Source of the DNA: Syntrophaceae bacterium
GTDB taxonomy: Bacteria > Desulfobacterota > Syntrophia > Syntrophales > UBA2185
Assembly: GCA_017885225.1 (NCBI GenBank)
Contig: JAFNGM010000023.1
Coordinates: forward strand, 1 to 9,196
DNA: 9,196 nucleotides
Direction of reading: 5' to 3'
How positions within the stretch are numbered: the stretch's first letter is position 1; each line of letters begins with the position of its first letter. The position numbers and the translations under genes were made by a program. Of this stretch, positions 1 to 5,994 are shown piece after piece. Under the pieces are notes generated by a model. It did no database searches and was not told the origin of the DNA. It worked only from the letters and a program-made list of their open reading frames with translations.

Positions 1-833
1 GAAGCAAGAATTGGCCGCCCTGTTGCCATGGCCTCGATGAGCGCATTGGAAAGCCCCTCCGAACGCGAATAGTTCAGTACCACATCAGCGCCCTCATAGG
101 CAGCACGCATTGCCTTCGGAGGGATCTGCAAAATCCATTTGGCGAAAGACTGCAGGCGATTTATCTCCTCCTCAAACCGGGCGGCATACTCAGCGTCAAG
201 AGCCGGCCCGGCAAATAATACCCGGATGTTCGAACTGGCTTCGTGCACCTTTTCCATTGCGGAAAGGCATTCGAGGTTACCCTTTACAGGCCGAATGCCG
301 GCTGGCATAAAAAAGAGAATATCTCCTTCCCGGCAGCCTGCGACTGTCCGAAGATCATACAATTCGTCTCCCAGCCACAGAAACGCTTTAGGCACATAGA
401 CTGTCCGATCTTGCAGTTCAGGCATAAGTTCCTGCAGCGACCTTATGGTTTCGCGGCTTTGGACAATGATAGAGACGGCCTTACGGCAAACTTTGCCAAC
501 TTTTGCTCTTTCCGACTCGTACATCGTATAGAGATCGATGTCTGTCCCTGCGGGAGAAACGACAAAAGGTAAATCGCCGTATTTCACTGATACGAGCGGA
601 TCGAGCAGAAATGCACCCGCCCGGCTGACATGGTGCGCGTGCACGATATGGGGACGGAAACGGTCGAGTTCGTCAACGAGACTTCTCGCATGCAGATGCT
701 GTGTCTCCACTACGTTTACCGCAATGCCTTCCTGCGAGAGAGATCGGCGCCAACGCTCGGCCGTGATGGCGTTTCCCGTCACATGGGGAAGGGCTGTCGG
801 GGTTAAAATCATCACACGCAGTGCAGAATTCAA
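1..833 (-). CDS. GT4-family glycosyltransferase, 3' end outside the window
   Basis: A predicted cytoplasmic retaining glycosyltransferase that would transfer a sugar from a nucleotide-sugar donor; acceptor unknown. The visible 277 codons show a Rossmann-type N-terminus (ILTPTALPHVTGNAITAERW), an acceptor-domain segment IVHAHHVSRAG, a second-domain start FMPAGIRPVKGN, and the family's donor-binding signature SEGLSNALIEAMATGRP close to the window edge, where E-x7-E is expected. About 100 C-terminal residues are probably missing. I place the start at TTG (833-831): it overlaps the upstream TGA as TTGA and lies 7 nt after a GGAGG (845-841). The in-frame ATG at 812-810 has no suitably spaced ribosome site. 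It is the third gene of a coupled trio behind the deacetylase. The family call is firm; the substrate cannot be inferred. Confidence 0.9.
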   Translation of the reverse strand, partial: MNSALRVMILTPTALPHVTGNAITAERWRRSLSQEGIAVNVVETQHLHARSLVDELDRFRPHIVHAHHVSRAGAFLLDPLVSVKYGDLPFVVSPAGTDIDLYTMYESERAKVGKVCRKAVSIIVQSRETIRSLQELMPELQDRTVYVPKAFLWLGDELYDLRTVAGCREGDILFFMPAGIRPVKGNLECLSAMEKVHEASSNIRVLFAGPALDAEYAARFEEEINRLQSFAKWILQIPPKAMRAAYEGADVVLNYSRSEGLSNALIEAMATGRPILA

Positions 834-1693
834 TGACGGACCTCCGGAAAAGGTGTGAGCAGAATATTATGTTTTGCAAGCATCACACGGAAGTTGCCGT
901 CCATAAGAACCTTCAGCTCCGTTTCTCTATCCCCGTGCGAGAAAGAGGAAAAAGGGCCTTCTGTGAGCCCGGCGGGTGCCCTGCCGGGGTGCACCATCAG
1001 CTCAGTGAGACCCATGGGTAATGTACTCAGGATTCCCTCGATGTTGCGCAAGGACATCCTCCCTTTCAGATACAGACCGCGGAAATGATCTGTCATGCTC
1101 ATTGTGGAGTCATAAATACCGGTACGTGCGGCTGCCGCGAGCTTGGTGAACTTCTCCGCTTCTTCATCCCGCATGTGGTTTTGTCGATCCATGAAGCCGA
1201 AAGGGGGCGGTTCTTCAGGAATGCGTATCCATGGAATCCCGAATACCCTTCCTGCTCTGAGGGCTGAGTTGACCACGGCGGGGAACATATGGACGTGCTG
1301 GTGCCCGTCCATATGATCAATCCGGACACCGGCATCGCGGAGTGCAGTGATCTGAGCCGCGCATTCCTGCCAGATTTCCTCTTCAAGTGCCGCATCGCCA
1401 TTTTTCATCAGGCGCCGATGGCCTTCCGCCTTGCCGCAGAAACATCCATCCGGACCTGTAATGGATTTGAGATTCGGCATCAAGGGCATCCCCTCGGTGA
1501 GATTCAAATGAATACCGAATGAAATACGGTTACCGTGTGTTGCAGCAATCCTCTCAAGGACATCTCGGAACGCAGGCCCATTGACCAGGATGCTCGCGGC
1601 CGTTACCACACCTGCTTCTATGGCCTCAAAAATCCCCTCATTGCGGGCAACATCTGCCCCCAGGTCGTCTGCATTGATAATAAGCCTCTTCAA
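830..1693 (-). CDS. YdjC/ChbG/HpnK-family carbohydrate deacetylase
   Basis: A predicted metal-dependent deacetylase that removes an N-acetyl group from an amino-sugar-containing substrate; 287 aa, normal for the family. Family motifs appear in order: NADDLG at residues 7-12 (the two Asp are metal/catalytic positions), GIHLNLTEG at 60-68 (H62), HMDGHQHVHMFP at 127-138 (candidate zinc ligands and catalytic His), and ELMVHPG at 231-237. The start must be TTG 1693-1691, because NADDLG always lies within about 10 residues of the N-terminus and the TTG overlaps the upstream TGA as TTGA. A GAGG (1702-1699) lies 5 nt before it. Known relatives include ChbG (chitooligosaccharide deacetylase) and HpnK (glucosaminyl-hopanoid deacetylase). 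The flanking ATP-grasp/methyltransferase and glycosyltransferase genes suggest a biosynthetic role here, not chitin breakdown. Confidence 0.92.
   Translation of the reverse strand: MKRLIINADDLGADVARNEGIFEAIEAGVVTAASILVNGPAFRDVLERIAATHGNRISFGIHLNLTEGMPLMPNLKSITGPDGCFCGKAEGHRRLMKNGDAALEEEIWQECAAQITALRDAGVRIDHMDGHQHVHMFPAVVNSALRAGRVFGIPWIRIPEEPPPFGFMDRQNHMRDEEAEKFTKLAAAARTGIYDSTMSMTDHFRGLYLKGRMSLRNIEGILSTLPMGLTELMVHPGRAPAGLTEGPFSSFSHGDRETELKVLMDGNFRVMLAKHNILLTPFPEVRH
841..845 (-). promoter_or_regulatory. Ribosome binding site deciding the glycosyltransferase TTG start
   Basis: On the minus strand GGAGG lies 7 nt before TTG 833-831, inside the last codons of the deacetylase gene. This spacing fits the TTG and not the first ATG, which is 28 nt away. 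It supports translational coupling through the TTGA overlap. Confidence 0.75.
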
Positions 1694-3366
1694 TGTACCC
1701 TCGCTCTCCCGGCGCAGATAAAAAGATTTCGAAATGCGTACGTGCCCTCACTTACATCCTTGAAATCCGAGTGTCCCGACGAACGCAGCTTCAGCAAATG
1801 ATCCATGAGCCCTTTGTGGAGGGATTCGTATTCATTCCCCGTGAAAGGCCGCTCTGTCTCATGGACAATGGAAACGTCATGGAAGTATTGCCGCACCTGA
1901 TGCAAAAGCTCTGACGGATTTGCCAGGGAGATTGCCATGAGCCACAGCCTTCCGCGATCTGGATTCAGAAAAGCCGGGGCGCCTTGGAGGATGATGGAGA
2001 GGTGCTTCGTTCCGTCCGCTCCGCCATACCGGGGACCAAAAGGGTAGAGCCCCGGTGTCTGGGGAGGGGTTGCGATAATCACATCGAAGCGTCCTTTGTC
2101 ACTTATGGAGTAATCCTCCAGCGCTTCATACCAGGAGCCCCCGCGGACTATAATCTTTTCAGTGACCCCATTCGCCTGAGCGTTCTTCATCGTCGCATCG
2201 AGGGCGCGGGGATCGATATCCGTGGCCACGACACAACCGGCTCCAAGCCTTGCCGCGGCAATGGAGAGAAGCCCAGCCCCGCAGCCAAGGTCGAGGACAC
2301 GCTCTCCCTGCCGCACATCCAGAAGATTTGCCAGCTCCAGGGTGGATGCCGGTGGGAGATGCACCCCTTCTGGAATGAACAAATCAACAGGGCCGGTGGA
2401 AAGAGCGATGCACGCTTTTTTTTCTTCATGACGCGGTGGTTGGCCATAACGTCTCAAAGCCGCTGACAGTATTTTCTCCACCAGCGCCGGGTAGCTCATT
2501 CCCGCCCACCCCGCCGAGAGCGCCATGGCTTCGAGAGGCTCCATGCTCGGTGTGGTGTTTGCCTCCAGAAAGTAGAAAGTGCCGCGTGAAGAAAGTCGGA
2601 CATCGAAACGGGCATAATCCCGCAACCCAAGGGTACAAAAGGCAGAACATGAGAGATTTTCCAACTCATCCGCAAGGTCGGGCGGGAGCTCAGCCCGTAA
2701 AGCATCCTGTCTCTCTCCTGAAATATCTGATTGTTTGAAGGCCTCGGTAAGCACAGATGATTCACCCGGATGAACCCGCCACTCCAGAGGCGGCAGGACT
2801 CTCGGACCGTTTCCTTCATCCAGGATCGAGACGGCAAATTCGCGGCCGGGGATAAAGGTTTCCATAAGGATCGGTTGCCGGAATCGGTCTATGAGCTCAG
2901 CAATCCCCGCCTGGATTTCATCTTCCGTTTCCGCGCGCATAACACCGCGGCTCATATGTTCAAAGGCCGGTTTCAAAATGACAGGTGCCTTGAGCCAGGA
3001 GGGCAGAGATTGCCTTTTCGAAGTCACCGCAACACCCGGGGGGACCGGTATGCCTGCGTGTGACAGCAGGGCCTTCGCGGCGATTTTGTCGTCGGCGCGG
3101 AAACAAGCCCTTGCATCGGAGCCGACAATCCGTGCTCCGCAGCTTTCGAGGAGCATCCTCACATGAGGGCGGAGAAATCCTGACCCGCGAAGGGTATCCG
3201 TATGGTCAATCACCAGATCACACGTTTTCGATATTTCCCCGGCCGTGAGTGCGATCTCTTCCGAGTCTGCCACAAAAACCTCGTGGCCGAGTGCATGAAG
3301 CCCTGTTGTAAGGGCATCCGCACAGCCGCAGGGAGAGCCAACCGTATGAACAACAGCAATACGCAT
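1690..3366 (-). CDS. Fusion of D-Ala-D-Ala-ligase-like ATP-grasp enzyme and SAM-dependent methyltransferase
   Basis: 558 aa with two enzyme domains. Residues 1-305 resemble D-alanine-D-alanine ligases: an N-terminal pre-ATP-grasp fold (IAVVHTVGSP), ADDKIAAKALL at 91-101, ATP-binding VILKPAFEHMSRG at 129-141, METFIPGREFAVSIL at 168-182, and the metal-binding end DVRLSSRGTFYFLEANTTP at 255-273 (D255, E268, N270). Such enzymes join a carboxylate to an amine through an acyl phosphate. Residues about 325-558 are a class I methyltransferase: motif I VLDLGCGAGLLSI at 357-369, acidic TDIDP at 382-386, and TPPQTP at 433-438 where PrmC/HemK-type enzymes have NPPY. The start ATG has only a weak ribosome site; the gene begins 73 nt after the selenoprotein gene. 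Its stop overlaps the deacetylase start. There is no frameshift, so the fusion is real. Substrates are unknown; an amino-acid-like molecule is the likeliest guess. Confidence 0.85.
   Translation of the reverse strand: MRIAVVHTVGSPCGCADALTTGLHALGHEVFVADSEEIALTAGEISKTCDLVIDHTDTLRGSGFLRPHVRMLLESCGARIVGSDARACFRADDKIAAKALLSHAGIPVPPGVAVTSKRQSLPSWLKAPVILKPAFEHMSRGVMRAETEDEIQAGIAELIDRFRQPILMETFIPGREFAVSILDEGNGPRVLPPLEWRVHPGESSVLTEAFKQSDISGERQDALRAELPPDLADELENLSCSAFCTLGLRDYARFDVRLSSRGTFYFLEANTTPSMEPLEAMALSAGWAGMSYPALVEKILSAALRRYGQPPRHEEKKACIALSTGPVDLFIPEGVHLPPASTLELANLLDVRQGERVLDLGCGAGLLSIAAARLGAGCVVATDIDPRALDATMKNAQANGVTEKIIVRGGSWYEALEDYSISDKGRFDVIIATPPQTPGLYPFGPRYGGADGTKHLSIILQGAPAFLNPDRGRLWLMAISLANPSELLHQVRQYFHDVSIVHETERPFTGNEYESLHKGLMDHLLKLRSSGHSDFKDVSEGTYAFRNLFICAGRARVH
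1699..1702 (-). promoter_or_regulatory. Ribosome binding site for the deacetylase TTG start
   Basis: GAGG on the minus strand, 5 nt before TTG 1693-1691, within the last codons of the upstream fusion gene. Together with the TTGA overlap it supports translational coupling. Confidence 0.6.
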
Positions 3367-3395
3367 AGTAATCAGAGGATCAACTTTTTCTGTAT

Positions 3396-3428
3396 TGTAG
3401 ACATGAAATATTTCCGGATATTCCTACA
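3396..3428 (-). repeat. Imperfect inverted repeat between two co-oriented genes
   Basis: On the minus strand TGTAG pairs with CTACA, enclosing a second stem (GAATAT with ATATTTC, one bulge) and a CCGGAA loop. There is no T-run after it, so it is not a classical terminator. It could be an RNA processing or attenuation structure, or chance in an AT-richer spacer. Confidence 0.3.
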
Positions 3429-3439
3429 CATCACTATCT

Positions 3440-4807
3440 CTATAGACGGCCAGTCAGCGCTGCCGCGGCCCGGCGGACGGCAAGATGCACGGGATCCCAC
3501 ACGCCTGAGTAAGGTGGAGCATAACTGAGATCGAGGTTGATCATATCCTCGACGGTAAACCCGGCGTGGAGCGCGGTCGCAAAAATATCGATCCGCTTCG
3601 CCGCCCCCTCCACTCCGACAATCTGAGCTCCCAGGAGTTTTCCGCTTCCCTTTTCGGCAAGGGCCTTCACAGTTATCTCGCCCGCGTGGGGATAATAGCT
3701 GGCCCGTGTCGTGCTCTCGATCCTTCCCACCACATATTCCAGTCCGAGGGACGTGATCTCCCGCTCCTGGAGGCCCGTCCTGGCGACCTCGATGGCGCAT
3801 ATTTTGCTCACCGCTGTTCCCACCACGCCCGGGAAAGTGGCATACCGCCCACCCAGGTTGATTCCGGCCACACGGCCCTGCTTGTTGGCGATGGTGCCGA
3901 GGGCTATATGAACGTGACGCCGGCTTACGAGGTGGAAAGATTCCGCGCAATCGCCTGCGGCCCAGACGCCCGGACTGGCCGTCTGCATCCGGTCATTCAC
4001 CTTGATGGCATCCCGCACGCCGAGGGATATTCCTGCGCGGCCGGCGAGTTCCGTGTTGGGGCGGACTCCCAGTCCTAAAATCACGATGTCGGCGGGGATT
4101 GTCCGGTGATTCGTGACCACCGCCTTTACACGGCCATCTGAGACTTCGATGCCTTTATAGGTTTCCTCTCTGAAAAGTTCCACCCCCACGTGCATGAGGG
4201 CATCGGAGACGAGGGCGCCCATATCCGGATCAAGCGTGTTCATGACCTGGCTTGCCTGTTCCACTAAAGAAACATCGAGGTCCCTCATGATGAGCGCCTC
4301 AGCCATTTCGAGCCCGATGTACCCGCCGCCGATGACAACAGCCTTTTTCGGCTTCTCCGTGTCTACGACATTTCTCACCGTGATGCCGCTTTGGAGTGAA
4401 TGCAGACCATATACGCCCCGCGCATCGGACCCGGGAACCGCAGGCAATATGGGAACAGCCCCGGTCGCAATCATCAAGTGGTCGAAGGCTTCCCACCATT
4501 CTTTGTGCTCCTCAAGCGACCTGACGAGGACGCGACGGCTCTTCAAATCAATCTCCACGACTTCATGGAGGACACGGGCATCGATGCCGTAGTCGTCTCG
4601 AAACGCTGCCGGTGTCACCACGATGAGCTTCCGGATATCGTCGACAACCTTGCCGACATAGTAGGGAATGCTTCAGGCGGAATATGATGTATGAGGTCCC
4701 TTCTCGAATGCAACGACTTCCAGATCAGGCTTCAGCCGTTTTGCCTGGGCTGCCGCGCTCATGCCCGCTGCATCCCCTCCGATGACAACAAGTCGCTCCT
4801 TTGCCAT
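3440..4807 (-). CDS. Selenocysteine-containing CoA-disulfide reductase / NADH oxidase-like flavoprotein
   Basis: A 455-aa FAD- and NAD(P)H-dependent oxidoreductase with one in-frame TGA at residue 45 (4675-4673). The residues around it read HTSYSA-U-SIPYYVGK, the place where this family has its single redox-active cysteine. On both sides the frame is intact: FAD motif VVIGGDAAGMSAAAQ at 7-21, IATGAVP at 113-119, NAD-binding VVIGGGYIGLE at 157-167, second FAD motif VWAAGDCAE at 281-289, and the C-terminal dimerisation domain with YAPPYSGVWDP. Length is normal for the family, with no rhodanese extension. A SECIS-like hairpin follows the TGA. The ATG at 4807-4805 is preceded by GGAGG (4822-4818), 10 nt away, and by a consensus promoter. 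Read as a stop, the TGA would leave a 44-aa peptide and an enzyme lacking its FAD motif. The physiological substrate (CoA disulfide, persulfide, polysulfide or oxygen) is not decided by sequence. Confidence 0.88.
4629..4675 (-). promoter_or_regulatory. Bacterial SECIS-like element with its UGA codon
   Basis: Directly after UGA (4675-4673) the mRNA can fold as GUCGGC-AAGGUU-GUCGAC: six base pairs including one G-U, with a six-base loop. It is extended by UAU/AUA across one bulged G (core 4660-4636) and possibly by UUCC/GGAA further out. The loop GGU begins 24 nt after the UGA. Bacterial SECIS elements recognised by SelB carry guanines in a small apical loop roughly 16-37 nt after UGA, as in E. 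coli fdhF, so position and loop both fit. Pairing was judged by eye without folding energies. Confidence 0.75.
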
Positions 4808-4828
4808 GCGATGTGCACCTCCATGAAA

Positions 4829-4838
4829 ATGATATCAT
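4829..4838. promoter_or_regulatory. Perfect 10-bp palindrome at the predicted transcription start (candidate operator)
   Basis: ATGATATCAT is its own reverse complement and lies 5-14 nt downstream of the -10 box of the selenoprotein promoter, covering the expected start of transcription. A bound repressor there would block initiation. A 10-bp AT-rich palindrome can also occur by chance. Confidence 0.35.
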
Positions 4839-4842
4839 ATCA

Positions 4843-4871
4843 ATTATAATGTGACGGCCAATGCGTGTCAA
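4843..4871 (-). promoter_or_regulatory. Perfect-consensus sigma70 promoter of the selenoprotein gene
   Basis: On the minus strand TTGACA (4871-4866), exactly 17 nt, then TATAAT (4848-4843). This is the full housekeeping consensus with ideal spacing. Transcription would begin near 4836, giving a leader of about 30 nt that contains GGAGG (4822-4818) before the ATG at 4807. The promoter probably also serves the three genes downstream, since no terminator is visible at 3367-3439. Confidence 0.85.
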
Positions 4872-4931
4872 GGGAGTTTGAAATGCCGATAATGGATGTT
4901 CGACCACATTTCTTCAGGGATACATCACAAA

Positions 4932-5075
4932 TCAGCCTGGTTTTCTGAACACGATCTGCACGTCCCCAAGAGACCGTTCCGCAAAACCCGCTTCGCAAGT
5001 CGCGAGATAATACATCCACTTCCTCTGAAATGAACGGTCGAAACCTATGGCGAGCACCTTGAGGGGATAATTATT
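4932..5075 (-). pseudogene. C-terminal remnant of a cyclopropane-fatty-acid-synthase-like methyltransferase
   Basis: A 47-codon open stretch on the minus strand ends in TGA (4934-4932) and reads VLAIGFDRSFQRKWMYYLAT followed by CEAGFAERSLGDVQIVFRKPG. This closely matches the last 35-40 residues of CFA-synthase-like SAM methyltransferases (pattern F-x2-W-x-YYLA-x-CEAGF-x6-GD-x-Q-V). A TAA at 5078-5076 lies just upstream in frame. The SAM-binding domain and the rest of the gene are absent, and the plus-strand gene begins right after it. It is therefore a deletion relic. Recognition is from memory of the family pattern; no alignment was run. Confidence 0.7.
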
Positions 5076-5103
5076 TTACTTTGCGCCCGAAGTGCGTTAT
5101 AAG
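5075..5103 (+). promoter_or_regulatory. Plausible sigma70 promoter of the plus-strand genes
   Basis: TTTACT (5075-5080), 17 nt, then TATAAG (5098-5103), matching the consensus at 4/6 and 5/6 positions. Transcription would start near 5110. That would exclude the in-frame GTG at 5092 as a start codon and leave the ATG at 5113 almost leaderless. Confidence 0.45.
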
Positions 5104-5112
5104 TTGTCACCT

Positions 5113-5994
5113 ATGGAATCAAAAAAATCGAAGAGGCGTGAAGGGCAGCCATTGAAGGACCACATCGTCGAATTTTGCAGGGAACATGGGGCGGATCTCG
5201 TCGGTTTTGCCCCCGTGGAACGCTGGGACGAGTATGGGGAGGTGCCGCCTGAGTTCAGGCCGAGATTTCTCTTCCCCGAGGCCCGGACGGTAATCGTCAT
5301 GGGGATTGAAATCCCGCTTCCCATCGTCGAGACCACGCCGTCGGTGCTTCACATGGAACTTTACAACACGGCAAATCGCAAGCTCGACGCCCTCGCCTAT
5401 GACCTGACCAGGCATCTCAACCGGATGGGGTACCCTTCCTTTTTCTTCGGCCGTGACGTTTACGCAAACCTTAAGGCCCTTCGGGAGAAGACCCTCGCGG
5501 CCTTCAGCCACGTTATGGCGGCCAAATACGCGGGTCTGGGAACGGTCGGGGTCAGTCATTGTCTGCTGACGCCGGAATTCGGTCCCCGGGTTCGTCTGGT
5601 CTCCGTGTTCACAGGGGCGGTGCTCCCGCCGGACCCCATGGTCGAGGGAGATCTCTGTATAAAGTGTGAACTCTGCGCCCTGTGCTGCCCGCAACAATGC
5701 CTCACCATGCGCGGTGACCGAGTGATCGGGGACTATGACAAGAACGCCTGCCTGGACATGGCCGAGGAACTGACCAGAAGACGCTCGTACCCTTGCGGTG
5801 TGTGCATCAAGGTGTGCCCTGTCGGGAAAGACCGTCTTCTTTACAAACGCAGGGGTATCCGGAAAAAATACCTGCGGGAGAGAGAAGCCCTCTCCGCCGA
5901 TCCCGATGATCCCGACTACAGGTCGTGGAACCACATCCGCAGCTATGGGCTCGCAACAGGCGAGGGCGAAAAGGGCGGAAAGGAGACACAGTGA
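5113..5994 (+). CDS. COG1600-type double [4Fe-4S] cluster protein (QueG-related)
   Basis: 293 aa from ATG 5113. The N-terminal part carries GADLVGFAPVERW. The centre holds the family signature AGLGTVGVSHCLLTPEFGPR (residues 140-159), followed by RLVSVFTGAV. Two [4Fe-4S] sites follow: C182-x2-C185-x2-C188-x3-C192-P, and C213 with CGVCIKVCP (C228, C231, C235). COG1600 includes epoxyqueuosine reductase QueG and relatives of reductive dehalogenases, but anaerobes carry many paralogues of unknown function, and this one is shorter than QueG. It is a soluble redox protein; the substrate is unknown. Start choice is uncertain. GTG 5092 lies upstream of the predicted transcription start, ATG 5113 has no ribosome site, and TTG 5152 has GAAGGG 6 nt upstream and would begin LKDHIVEFC, a natural family N-terminus. 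The stop overlaps the next start (TGATG). Confidence 0.85.
   Translation: MESKKSKRREGQPLKDHIVEFCREHGADLVGFAPVERWDEYGEVPPEFRPRFLFPEARTVIVMGIEIPLPIVETTPSVLHMELYNTANRKLDALAYDLTRHLNRMGYPSFFFGRDVYANLKALREKTLAAFSHVMAAKYAGLGTVGVSHCLLTPEFGPRVRLVSVFTGAVLPPDPMVEGDLCIKCELCALCCPQQCLTMRGDRVIGDYDKNACLDMAEELTRRRSYPCGVCIKVCPVGKDRLLYKRRGIRKKYLREREALSADPDDPDYRSWNHIRSYGLATGEGEKGGKETQ

Larger units (their letters stand above)
4808..5112. other. Divergent intergenic region
   Basis: This 305-nt gap separates the minus-strand genes from the plus-strand genes. It holds, in order, the ribosome site and promoter of the selenoprotein gene, a palindrome near its transcription start, a methyltransferase gene remnant on the minus strand, and a plausible promoter for the plus-strand genes. 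No intact gene was found in any frame. Confidence 0.8.

Noticed and set aside
1..833. Glycosyltransferase as SenB (selenosugar synthase of selenoneine synthesis)
   Set aside because: The N-terminal GNAITAERW recalls that family's GNRVTALRW, and a selenoprotein is nearby. The rest reads as an ordinary GT4 enzyme, however, and no SenA or selenophosphate synthetase gene is in the window.
830..1693. Deacetylase named outright as HpnK of hopanoid synthesis
   Set aside because: The family fits, but no hopanoid genes are visible, and the adjacent glycosyltransferase is GT4-like, whereas HpnI is a membrane GT2 enzyme.
1984..2466. Plus-strand frame of 160 codons opposite the fusion gene
   Set aside because: It is a shadow of the methyltransferase domain; its composition is unlike a protein family and no motif is seen.
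3566..4078. Plus-strand frames of up to 170 codons opposite the oxidoreductase
   Set aside because: These are shadows of the well-supported minus-strand gene in GC-rich sequence, with no domain or ribosome site.
3440..4621. A shorter oxidoreductase starting at GTG 4621
   Set aside because: It would lack the N-terminal FAD-binding motif and the redox-active residue. Both are encoded in the same frame directly upstream, across the TGA.
4673..4675. TGA as a nonsense mutation making a pseudogene
   Set aside because: It falls precisely on the catalytic Cys position, is the only stop in 455 codons, and is followed by a SECIS-like hairpin at the correct distance.
5119..5934. Long open frame of 271 codons on the minus strand
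   Set aside because: It is antisense to the COG1600 gene, which has clear iron-sulfur motifs; the antisense product shows no recognisable domain.
5113..5994. Naming the COG1600 protein QueG
   Set aside because: It shares the family signature and clusters, but it is shorter than QueG, and many paralogues in anaerobes are not queuosine enzymes.
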